Source: Nocardioides sp. LHD-245 (GTDB lineage Bacteria; Actinomycetota; Actinomycetes; Propionibacteriales; Nocardioidaceae). Taken from it: 64,000 bases of DNA. Location: positions 124,001-188,000 of the forward strand of contig NZ_JAVFWN010000012.1 of assembly GCF_030929495.1 (NCBI RefSeq). The letters are read 5' to 3'. The notes beneath the pieces are model-generated. The model made no database searches and was not told the DNA's origin. It saw only the letters and a program-made list of their open reading frames with translations. Shown here piece after piece: positions 27,813 to 35,087 of this stretch. A program made the position numbers and the translations under genes. Position 1 is the stretch's first letter. Each line of letters starts with the position of its first letter.

Positions 27813-28783
27813 AGTGGCGGGGGCGCCGTGAGACGGCTCCCGGTGCCGATGCTGGTGCCGATGCCGCACCGGCCGCCACCGGGCGCCCGTCGGCAGACGG
27901 GCTGCCCCGGGTGGCGGTCATCACGATGAGCCGCGACAGCGGACCGGTGCTGCGGCACTGGGTCGCGCACTACCAGCGCCAGCTGGGGGTCGATGACGTC
28001 TTCGTCGTCGACGACCACAGTGTCGACGGCTCGACCGACGACCTGCCCTGCACGGTGCTGCGGCTGCCGTACCTCGACAAGTACCCTTTCGAGCCGTCCC
28101 GGATGGGCATCGTGAGCGGGCTGGCGACGTCCCTGCTCTTCGCCTACGACGCGGTGCTGCTCGCCGACGCCGACGAGTTCGTCGTGGCGGACCCGGCGAA
28201 GCACGCGACGCTGCGGCACTTCGCGGCCGCGCGCGCGGGCAGTGAGGTCGCCGGCGTGCTCGGCTACAACGTGATCCACCGGGTCGGCGTCGAGCCGGCC
28301 CTGGACTTCGACGCCCCGTCGCTGCTGCGGCAGCGCGAGTTCGCCCGGTTCACGCCGCTCATGTGCAAGCCGGCGCTCAAGTGGGTCGACGCCGCCTGGG
28401 CGCACGCCTCCCACGGCATCCGGCACCCGTTCGCGCCGGATCCCGAGCTGTTCATGTTCCACCTCAAGTTCGCCGACGTCGGCCAGCTCGAGCTGCTCGC
28501 CGAGCACCGTCACCAGGCGGCGGTGGTCGAGGGCCGGGCCGTGAAGTCGAGCTGGAGCCGGCCCACCGACGAGATCGTCGAGGCCCTGCGGACGGCGGCG
28601 GCGCAGGTCGAGCAGGCCGAGGCGCAGGGGGAGCTGGGCAGGTTCCGGCCCGGCCCGAAGAAGCTCGCTTCGATCGTGCAGAACGAGGGCGACCTGTGGC
28701 GGGCCACGGGCGCTGGTCAGCATCTCGCGCTGGTCCGGCCACCGTACGTCCGGATCCCCGACGAGTTCCGGGACACGATCTGA
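27809..28783 (+). CDS. Glycosyltransferase family 2/92-like protein
   Basis: A 324-residue protein starting at GTG 27809 over the stop of the sulfotransferase. After ~30 disordered residues comes a GT-A-type core. PRVAVITMSRDSGPVLRHWV is the usual opening of GT2-like proteins that act on a target at a distance, VFVVDDHSVDGSTDDL is the nucleotide-binding loop, and VLLADADEFVV holds the D-x-D metal site. The C-terminal half has W- and H-rich segments (KPALKWVDAAWAHASHG). It probably adds a sugar to a surface glycan alongside the sulfotransferases. Donor and acceptor are unknown. Confidence 0.75.
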   Translation: MKWRGRRETAPGADAGADAAPAATGRPSADGLPRVAVITMSRDSGPVLRHWVAHYQRQLGVDDVFVVDDHSVDGSTDDLPCTVLRLPYLDKYPFEPSRMGIVSGLATSLLFAYDAVLLADADEFVVADPAKHATLRHFAAARAGSEVAGVLGYNVIHRVGVEPALDFDAPSLLRQREFARFTPLMCKPALKWVDAAWAHASHGIRHPFAPDPELFMFHLKFADVGQLELLAEHRHQAAVVEGRAVKSSWSRPTDEIVEALRTAAAQVEQAEAQGELGRFRPGPKKLASIVQNEGDLWRATGAGQHLALVRPPYVRIPDEFRDTI

Positions 28784-28832
28784 ACTGTCTGGCCGAGCGT
28801 GTCGGATATCGACCTCGCCGCCCGGCCCTCGC

Positions 28833-29027
28833 TGCGCTCGGACCGCGGGCTTCGGTCGATGCGGCTGCGCCGCCGTCCGCCACGCTGCCGGCCGTGCGCT
28901 CGGACCGCGGGCTTCGGTCGATGCGGCTGCGCCGCTGTCCGCCACGCTGCCGGCCGTGCGCTCGGACCGCGGGCTTCGGTCGATGCGGCTGCGCCGCCGT
29001 CCGCCACGCTGCCGGCCGTGCGCTCGG
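28833..29027. repeat. 62-bp tandem repeat, three copies plus a fragment
   Basis: Copies begin at 28833, 28895 and 28957, with a 9-bp fragment at 29019. They are nearly identical (one C/T difference in copy 2). The unit starts TGCGCTCGGACCGCGGGCTT and is GC-rich. It fills most of the 304-bp gap between the glycosyltransferase and LicD-like genes. An open reading frame through it is a by-product of the repeat. No known element was recognised. Confidence 0.9.
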
Positions 29028-29087
29028 GCGGCGTAGCTCCCGGCCTGGCATGGCGGCGACCGAACACCGTCTGACAGGCTGGCCCCC

Positions 29088-30629
29088 ATGAGCAACGCGC
29101 CGATCCTGGCCGTCACGACGGTCGACGAGGAGGGTCTCGGCCTCTCCGGTGTCGTCGAGGACCGTGCGCTCGACGTCCTGTTCGACGACCGCCGGATCTG
29201 GTCCTTCTGGTGCCTGCGCGACACCGAGGAGGCTGCCCCGGACCATGCCGGCGAGCGGCGGGTCGCATGGCCCGAGCGGATGCTCCGCTTCCTCGACGGC
29301 GCCACCCGGCTTCGGGTCCGCGACCACGTCGCGGGCACCGTGCTGCACGACGCGGAGACCTCCTTCGGCACGGGGGCGGAGCGGATCGCGTTCGTCAACA
29401 AGCAGGGCCTGCCCATCGCGCTCGACAAGTCGGGCCGCTTCCACCCGGAGTTCTCGGTGCGCAGCGGTGACCAGCTCGAGCCGCTGCTCGAGGCGATGCA
29501 TCGGGTGATCTCCGTCCTCGAGGAGGAGGGGATCGCCGCGTTCCCGGCGTACGGCACCCTGCTCGGCGCGGTTCGTGAGCAGGACTTCCTCGGGCACGAC
29601 TCCGACGCCGACCTCGGCTACGTCTCCCGGCACGTCTCGCCGGTCGATGTGGTGCGCGAGTCCTTCCGGCTCCAGCGGGCGCTGGCCGCGCGGGGGATGG
29701 CGACCTTCCGCTACAGCGGCGGCGCGTTCCGGATCGACGTGGAGGAGAGTGACGGCTCGGTGCGCGGGCTGGACCTGTTCGGCGGCTTCTTCGCCGGCGA
29801 CGGCAGGCTCTACCTGATGGGCGAGGTGGGCGTGGAGTTCCGTGAGGAGTGGATCTTCCCGCTGTCCACGGTCACCCTCGCGGGGCACGAGTTCCCGGCG
29901 CCGGCCGAGCCCGAGCGGCTGCTCGAGGCGATGTACGGCCCGCACTGGCGGGTCCCCGACCCGGCGTTCAAGTTCGAGACCTCGGCCGAGACGAAGGCGC
30001 GGCTCGACAACTGGTTCCGCGGCCTGTCTCCCTACCGCCGCGACTGGCAGACCAACCAGGACCATCGCAAGGGCCCGGTCGACCGGCCGATCTCCGCCCT
30101 GGCCCGGCAGCTGGCCGACGCCGCGGTCCCGGACACCCACGTGCTCGACGTCGGGGCCGGGCGGGGGAGCGACGCGCTCGCCTTGGCCCGCGAGGGCTTC
30201 CCGACGACCGCCTACGACTACGTCCCCCTGACCCTGCGCAAGGCCGAGCGGAGGGCCGGCCGCGACGGCGCCCGCCTCGACGTCCGGATGATCAGCCTCA
30301 CCCAGCTCCGCTCGGTCCTCGCCGAGGGCGCCCGGGTCGCGCGCCAGGACGGACCGCGCGCCATGCTGGCCCGGCACGTCCTCGACGCCACGACCGAGCG
30401 TGGCCGCGAGGGCCTGCTGCGGTTCGCGGCGATGGCCCTGCGCGGTGGCGGCCGGCTGCATGCCGAGTTCACCACGGGGGAGGGCGAGCGCGCGGAGGGT
30501 TTGTATCCTGTTCCACTCGACGGCCTCCTCGCGTCGATCGGGCGATTCGGCGGATCGGTCCTCTCGGCGCAGGTCGAGCCCGGCGCCGAGGGCCGCGCCG
30601 GCCGGGCCGTCGTGGTCGCCCAGTGGTGA
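29088..30629 (+). CDS. LicD-like nucleotidyltransferase fused to a methyltransferase
   Basis: A 513-residue two-domain protein. Residues ~130-300 match LicD/fukutin-type nucleotidyltransferases, which attach phosphocholine or sugar phosphates to surface glycans: AYGTLLGAVREQDFLGHDSD at ~154-173, with metal-binding Asp171, Asp173 and Asp175, and DLFGGFFAGDGRLYLMG. Residues ~345-510 form a class I methyltransferase (VLDVGAGRGSDALALAREGF). The first ~120 residues are unassigned. CAGGCT lies 7 nt before ATG 29088. The fusion suggests transfer of a phospho-group and methylation of the same acceptor or headgroup. Confidence 0.75.
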   Translation: MSNAPILAVTTVDEEGLGLSGVVEDRALDVLFDDRRIWSFWCLRDTEEAAPDHAGERRVAWPERMLRFLDGATRLRVRDHVAGTVLHDAETSFGTGAERIAFVNKQGLPIALDKSGRFHPEFSVRSGDQLEPLLEAMHRVISVLEEEGIAAFPAYGTLLGAVREQDFLGHDSDADLGYVSRHVSPVDVVRESFRLQRALAARGMATFRYSGGAFRIDVEESDGSVRGLDLFGGFFAGDGRLYLMGEVGVEFREEWIFPLSTVTLAGHEFPAPAEPERLLEAMYGPHWRVPDPAFKFETSAETKARLDNWFRGLSPYRRDWQTNQDHRKGPVDRPISALARQLADAAVPDTHVLDVGAGRGSDALALAREGFPTTAYDYVPLTLRKAERRAGRDGARLDVRMISLTQLRSVLAEGARVARQDGPRAMLARHVLDATTERGREGLLRFAAMALRGGGRLHAEFTTGEGERAEGLYPVPLDGLLASIGRFGGSVLSAQVEPGAEGRAGRAVVVAQW

Positions 30630-30661
30630 GTCCGGTCGTGAGTGCAGTGGTGAAGGATGAG

Positions 30662-30871
30662 ATGACACAGAATCGCTGGAACCTGTTCGCGACCGTGCGC
30701 GCGCAGCGGCTGCGCATCGAGGCCCTCGAGGCCGAGGTGGTCGAGCTGCAGCGCCAGTACGTGCGCATGGCCGAGCTGGTCGACGTCGTCCAGGAGCTGC
30801 TGATCCCCATCGCCCAGCGTGACGAGGCCCGGATCGCCGAGGCGATCGAGGCGTTCGACAAGAGCCTGTAG
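30662..30871 (+). CDS. Small coiled-coil protein (DUF6752-like)
   Basis: A 69-residue protein starting at ATG 30662 after AAGGA with 5-nt spacing. Nearly the whole chain is predicted helical with heptads (RIEALEAEVVELQRQYVRMA, ELVDVVQELLIPIAQRDEAR). It resembles, from memory, the small DUF6752 proteins that accompany actinobacterial sulfotransferase and glycan genes. It lies between the LicD fusion and the second sulfotransferase with short gaps, so is probably an accessory or scaffold subunit. Function unknown. Confidence 0.7.
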   Translation: MTQNRWNLFATVRAQRLRIEALEAEVVELQRQYVRMAELVDVVQELLIPIAQRDEARIAEAIEAFDKSL

Positions 30872-30882
30872 GGAGTCGGTCC

Positions 30883-31965
30883 GTGGCCCGTCGCGTCTTC
30901 GTCCACATCGGCCTGCCCAAGACCGCCACCACCTACCTGCAGACGATCGTGTGGTCCTCCCGGGACCGGCTGCGCGAGGACGGTGTGCTGCTGCCCGGCC
31001 TGGGCCGCTTCGATCATCTGTGGAGCAGCCGGATCGTGCGCGACGATCCGCGGCTGTCCAAGGCGTCCGAGGAGCACCGCACGGCCTGGGAGCGGCTGCG
31101 GGAGGAGATCGCGGCGTACGACGGCGACGCGCTGGTCACGCACGAGTTCTTCGCCGCGGCGAGCGCCGAGCAGGCGTGCCGGATGGCCGAGCAGCTGGCC
31201 CCCGCCGAGATGCACGTCGTGATCACCGCGCGCGACCTGCTGGGGTTGTTCACGGCCAGCTGGCAGGAGAGCCTGAAGAACCGTGGCACGGCGCCGATGA
31301 GCACCTACTCCCGGGAGGTGTCCGAGGATCCCCGCGACGTGTGGAACTGGCGCACCCTCGACCTGCACCTCGTCCTCCAGCGCTGGTCGGAGGCCGTCGC
31401 CCACGAGCGGATCCACGTGCTCCCGCTCGACACCTCGGCCCCGCGGGACGAGATCTGGCACCGCTTCGCCGGGCTGCTCGGTCTGGGTGCGGACGCCTAC
31501 GACCTGAGCCGGTCGTTCCCCAACGAGTCCATGGGCGTGGTGGAGGCCGAGGTGCTGCGCCGGGTCAACGAGCACCTGGTCGCCGGCAAGGCACTCGGCC
31601 CTGCCCGCGACCGGGGCATGTTCATCCGCACCTATCTCGCCGACGAGCGGCTGGTGCCGCGCCGGGGCGAGAAGTTCTGGCCGCAGCCGGACCGGGTCGC
31701 CGAGTGCCGGGCCCGCAACGAGGCCGCTCTCGACTACCTGCGCAGCCACCCCGTCGACGTGGTGGGGGATCTCGCCCGGCTGGAGATCCCGGCCGAGCTG
31801 CCGCCGCGGCGGACACCGGACTCGGTGACCGACGCCGAGGTGGCCGCCGTCGCCACCGACCTGATCGCGTCCCTGCTCACCGATGTCCGCGACCTGAGCG
31901 TCGATCGGCCGGCGGCTCCGGCCGCGAGCCGGCGCGGACTGCTCGGAGCCCTGCGCCGCCGCTGA
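30883..31965 (+). CDS. Second sulfotransferase-family protein
   Basis: A 360-residue P-loop protein starting at GTG 30883, 11 nt after the small coiled-coil gene, with GGGAGTC upstream. The N-terminal HIGLPKTATTYLQTIVW is the PAPS-binding loop of the family. MHVVITARDLLGLFTASWQESLK is the second conserved stretch. It is a distant paralogue of the sulfotransferase at 26763 (shared layout, low identity), so the cluster may sulfate two positions or two substrates. The stop directly abuts the stop of the convergent 31966 gene. Confidence 0.78.
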   Translation: MARRVFVHIGLPKTATTYLQTIVWSSRDRLREDGVLLPGLGRFDHLWSSRIVRDDPRLSKASEEHRTAWERLREEIAAYDGDALVTHEFFAAASAEQACRMAEQLAPAEMHVVITARDLLGLFTASWQESLKNRGTAPMSTYSREVSEDPRDVWNWRTLDLHLVLQRWSEAVAHERIHVLPLDTSAPRDEIWHRFAGLLGLGADAYDLSRSFPNESMGVVEAEVLRRVNEHLVAGKALGPARDRGMFIRTYLADERLVPRRGEKFWPQPDRVAECRARNEAALDYLRSHPVDVVGDLARLEIPAELPPRRTPDSVTDAEVAAVATDLIASLLTDVRDLSVDRPAAPAASRRGLLGALRRR

Positions 31966-33030
31966 TCACCCCGGCTCGCCGGTGCGGGCCGCGAGGTCGT
32001 GCGCGACCCGGTCCCGTACGACGGCGTAGGCGGACCTGTTCTGCGAGGTGACGGTGCCGGTGAAGTGCCGCGCGGCGAACTTGAGCTGCATCAGCTGCCG
32101 GCGCTCGATCCACCGGTCGGTGAGCGGCCCCTGCCTCAGCTCGCGCAGGTAGTGGGCGCTGATCATGCCGGGCCAGGACACGACGTGGCGGTCGGAGCGG
32201 CGTGCGTCGGTACGCACCGCCCGGCTGTTCTGCAGGTCCCGCGCGCCGTCGATCAGCGTGATCCGGGCCCGGTCGTAGCGCGCGGCCTGCTGCCGCTCGA
32301 CCACGGACTTGACCTGGACGCCCCGGATCCGCCGGTGCTCGGTGTCGATCACGAGGAAGTCGGCGTTGGCGGAGCGGGCCCACCGCTCGAACTGGGGCGG
32401 GCCGGGCAGGACGAGGAGCCGGCGGTCGCGCCGGGTCAGGTCGAGGAGGGCGATGTAGGCGTCGATCTCGGTGAGCGCACCGGTGTTCACCCCACGCAGG
32501 GCCCGGGCGTCGGGGTCGAAGAAGAGGTCCTCGTCGATGAGGTCGTCACGGGCCTGCGCGAGCAGCAGCGCCTCGTTGGCCAGGTTGACGCAGCACCACT
32601 CCACGGTCTCGCGTCCGACCAGGCTCGCCTGCCCGGACAGCAGGGACGCCCAGAAGGGGAGCGCCTTGGCGTTCATCCGGTGGAAGTTCACCTCGCTGCC
32701 GAGCTGGGCCAGGCTCTCCAGGAGGGCGGTGACCTCCTCCGGCTCCGCGTCCGACTCCGACAGCCCGTCCAGCCGGGCCGTCACCCACTGCGTGGCCCAC
32801 TCGCTCACGCCCCCGAGCTTGTCCTGGGTCCACTGCCAGTACTGGTTGCTGTAGGCGTTCCACTCCTGCGGCAGTGGCGCGCGGCCCAGCGCCAGCGCCT
32901 CGTAGAGGAGCTCACCCCACTGGGCTGCGATCCGGCGCACGTCGGCCAGGCGCGCCTCGACCTCGGCCTGGTAGCGCGGGTAGCGCCCCGGCTCACGGTG
33001 GTAGGCGACCACGAACTCGTCGAACTCCAT
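31966..33030 (-). CDS. PD-(D/E)XK-nuclease-like protein of unknown function
   Basis: A 354-residue protein with no family I recognise. The first ~160 residues are helical and aromatic-rich (WNAYSNQYWQWTQDKLGGVS). Residues ~185-245 show a restriction-endonuclease-like pattern: TEIDAYI (Glu188), a strand with ADFLVID (Asp224/Asp229), and GVQVK (Gln239-x-Lys241), resembling the D...QxK variant found in Mrr- and RecB-type nucleases. ATG 33030 has GGGGGAAG upstream. It is divergent from a small XRE regulator with AT-rich palindromic DNA between them. It may be a defence or DNA-repair nuclease, but this rests on motif reading only. Confidence 0.55.
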   Translation of the reverse strand: MEFDEFVVAYHREPGRYPRYQAEVEARLADVRRIAAQWGELLYEALALGRAPLPQEWNAYSNQYWQWTQDKLGGVSEWATQWVTARLDGLSESDAEPEEVTALLESLAQLGSEVNFHRMNAKALPFWASLLSGQASLVGRETVEWCCVNLANEALLLAQARDDLIDEDLFFDPDARALRGVNTGALTEIDAYIALLDLTRRDRRLLVLPGPPQFERWARSANADFLVIDTEHRRIRGVQVKSVVERQQAARYDRARITLIDGARDLQNSRAVRTDARRSDRHVVSWPGMISAHYLRELRQGPLTDRWIERRQLMQLKFAARHFTGTVTSQNRSAYAVVRDRVAHDLAARTGEPG

Positions 33031-33061
33031 TTGCTTCCCCCCACAGACATCAACGCGTCGG

Positions 33062-33090
33062 GTAACAGTGAGTTACATCATTCTATAGAA
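33062..33090. promoter_or_regulatory. AT-rich operator-like region between divergent genes
   Basis: The region has GTAAC-agtga-GTTAC (33062-33076) and the perfect 10-bp palindrome TTCTATAGAA (33081-33090). It is much more AT-rich than the surroundings and lies between the nuclease-like gene and the XRE gene. It probably contains both promoters and a regulator site. No exact promoter assignment is possible. Confidence 0.45.
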
Positions 33091-33142
33091 GGACATACTT
33101 GTCTGGTGTTCTCCTGAAGGGCCTCGTGGTGACGATGTCACC

Positions 33143-33412
33143 GTGCCCTGGGACGACGGCGACGCCCGCGTGCTCGGACGGCGTGTGCGCCGGCTCCGCG
33201 AGGACCGGGCGATGTCGCAGGAGGCGTTGGCCCGCCGGGCCGGCTGCTCCAAGAACCACGTGCAGCTGATCGAGGCCGCCGGCCGCGCTGCCGAGGCCCC
33301 GCCGAGGGGCGCCCGACCCATCAACCTGCGGCTGAGCACGCTCTACGGCCTGGCCGACGCCCTGGGCGTCCAGCCGTGGGAGCTGGTGCGGGACCCGGGC
33401 ACGGACGCCTGA
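33143..33412 (+). CDS. Small XRE-family transcriptional regulator
   Basis: An 89-residue protein from GTG 33143. Almost the whole chain is one Cro/C1-type HTH: LGRRVRRLREDRAMSQEALA, then ARRAGCSKNHVQLIEA (recognition region), an insertion GRAAEAPPRGARPINLR, and STLYGLADALGVQPWELV. The ~15-residue insertion between helices 3 and 4 is longer than usual. It is divergent from the nuclease-like gene and upstream of the large palindrome at 33468, so it may control either neighbour. No ligand domain. Confidence 0.8.
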   Translation: MPWDDGDARVLGRRVRRLREDRAMSQEALARRAGCSKNHVQLIEAAGRAAEAPPRGARPINLRLSTLYGLADALGVQPWELVRDPGTDA

Positions 33413-33467
33413 TCGGAACGCCCGATCACGGTGCGGCCCGAGGTGGGGCCGTGGTGTTCGATAAAAG

Positions 33468-33500
33468 ACATCGATGTAATTCGTCGAATTACATCGATGT
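33468..33500. promoter_or_regulatory. 33-bp perfect palindrome with nested ACATCGATGT sites
   Basis: Perfect 16-bp arms (33468-33483 and 33485-33500) flank a single central T. The outer 10 bp of each arm, ACATCGATGT, is itself a palindrome, so the site contains two identical sub-sites 23 bp apart centre to centre. It lies in an AT-rich gap 100 bp before the EEP/PLD-like gene and 55 bp after the XRE gene. It has no T-tract, so an operator for a dimer pair is favoured over a terminator. Confidence 0.6.
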
Positions 33501-33600
33501 AGTTATTCGCACCGTATTGCCATGGTGAAGTTGTTACTGGTGTGATTCCTGAGGCAATTGTTCACTCGGTGCATTTTCGGCACCGGATTCGGGAGGTCCC

Positions 33601-34968
33601 ATGCGCACCCAGAGCTCGCTCCGATGGCTCCGATGGTCCCGTGCCCTACCGGCGACGGTCACGGCGCTGGCGGTCCTGGCGACCCTCCTGGTCCTCGCCG
33701 CGGCCACCACCGGAGGCGGACGGGGTGGGCTCGAGAGCGCCGCCGCCACGACGGACCCGGCCACCGGCAGCGGCATCCGCCTGGTGCAGGCCAACATCAA
33801 GTCCGGCATGTCGGCCTCGGCCACCGCCTCCGACCTCGGGCAGGTCTTCGCCCAGCTGCCGGACTTCATCACCTACAACGAGGTCTCCAGCCGGCCCGAC
33901 GCGATGCTCGCGCCTCCTGGCTACGCCATCCAGCGCACGCCGGGCACCTACACCGGGGCGACGGCGGTGGTCTGGGACACCGCCCGCTGGACCAAGATCG
34001 CGGCCGGCACCTACAACATCTCCGAGGTGTGGGGGAAGTCGAAGAAGCAGAAAGTGCATTGGGGCGTGCGCTACGCGAACTGGGTCACCGTGCGCAATGC
34101 CGAGGGCAAGACCCTCTCCGTCGTCGCCGTGCACTTCGCTCCGGCGACGAAGTACACGATGGGCCTGACCGTGCCGTCGTACCAGCGGATGGCCGCGCTG
34201 GCCCAGACGCTCTCCGCGCACGGCCCGGTGCTCATGGCCGGCGACGTCAACGTGAACTTCCGCACCGCCGCCTACCCGCGCAACGAGATCGCGGCCCTGG
34301 GGCTGTCCAACGTCTTCGACCTGTTCGGCGTCGCGCCGGCCACCCACGACAGCGGTGCGGTCATCGACCACGCCTACCTCTACCAGGGCGACCCGCTGCT
34401 CCCGGTGACGAACCTGACCACGGTCGGACTCCATTCCGACCATCATCTGGTCGTCGTCGACCTCGGCAACGTCGGTCAGCGGGCCGGCGCCTTCGCGCCC
34501 GGCTGGATCTCCAACAAGGACGACGCCAAAACCACGATGCGCCTGGCCCGCAGCGCCATCGACCAGGCTCCGCCCGGATCGGCGCTCCACCTCGCGTCGA
34601 AGAAGATCGGCAAGGGGATCTACAAGGCGATCGTGAACGCCCGCGCTCGCGGCGTCGAGGTGCAGATCATCACGGGGCACGCCAAGGCCACCTCGCTCGA
34701 CAAGAAGCTGACCAGGCTGCTCGGGACGAAGAAGAAGCACAAGTCGTGGGCCAAGCGGAAGTCGAACTGGGGCAAGACCGGTCTGCCGAAGGCGCTCGTG
34801 CTCGCCAGCACGTCCGGCGGCACCCGCGCCGTCCGGATCGACTTCAACCGGACCTGGCTCCCCAAGGACCAGAAGCGCTCCGGCTCGGTCGCCCAGATCC
34901 GCTCGGACCAGCTCGGGTACGACGAGATGTTCATCCGCTTCTTCGCGGCGGTGGGACGCACCATCTGA
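33601..34968 (+). CDS. Secreted fusion of an EEP nuclease/phosphatase and a PLD-like half
   Basis: A 455-residue exported protein. Residues 1-45 are a signal or anchor segment. Residues ~58-297 are an EEP domain (RLVQANIKSGMS, PDFITYNEVSS, VVAVHFAP, MAGDVNVNF, VIDHAYLY, HSDHHLVVV). Residues ~305-455 resemble the first half of a PLD-like domain (ARSAIDQAPPGSALHLASKK, AIVNARARGVEVQIITG), but the expected HxK is replaced by LPKALVLAS. So the PLD part is probably not catalytic. It parallels the separate adjacent EEP and PLD genes at 24050 and 25297. ATG 33601 follows GGGAGGTCC. Confidence 0.75.
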   Translation: MRTQSSLRWLRWSRALPATVTALAVLATLLVLAAATTGGGRGGLESAAATTDPATGSGIRLVQANIKSGMSASATASDLGQVFAQLPDFITYNEVSSRPDAMLAPPGYAIQRTPGTYTGATAVVWDTARWTKIAAGTYNISEVWGKSKKQKVHWGVRYANWVTVRNAEGKTLSVVAVHFAPATKYTMGLTVPSYQRMAALAQTLSAHGPVLMAGDVNVNFRTAAYPRNEIAALGLSNVFDLFGVAPATHDSGAVIDHAYLYQGDPLLPVTNLTTVGLHSDHHLVVVDLGNVGQRAGAFAPGWISNKDDAKTTMRLARSAIDQAPPGSALHLASKKIGKGIYKAIVNARARGVEVQIITGHAKATSLDKKLTRLLGTKKKHKSWAKRKSNWGKTGLPKALVLASTSGGTRAVRIDFNRTWLPKDQKRSGSVAQIRSDQLGYDEMFIRFFAAVGRTI

Positions 34969-34974
34969 GCGGGT

Positions 34975-35013
34975 CCCGAGACCGGTGACATGTCTCACGT
35001 CACCGGTCTCGGG
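34975..35013 (+). terminator. 15-bp hairpin terminator
   Basis: Arms 34975-34989 (CCCGAGACCGGTGAC) and 34999-35013 are perfectly complementary with a 9-nt loop. The hairpin starts 7 bp after the stop of the EEP/PLD-like gene. No T-run follows. Confidence 0.75.
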
Positions 35014-35087
35014 CGCCGTTCGGGGGGTCCTGGGCGGTCGGTTCGCGGGTACAGTGCGCTCCGGCACGACCAGCGAAAGGGAGCTGA

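Noticed and set aside
28799..29074. Short open frames across the 62-bp repeat
   Set aside because: The frames exist only because the repeat lacks stops in them; the peptide is a copy of the repeat unit without family resemblance.
33468..33500. 33-bp palindrome as a rho-independent terminator
   Set aside because: AT-rich stem, no T-tract, single-base loop and nested sub-palindromes favour a protein-binding site, though termination is not excluded.
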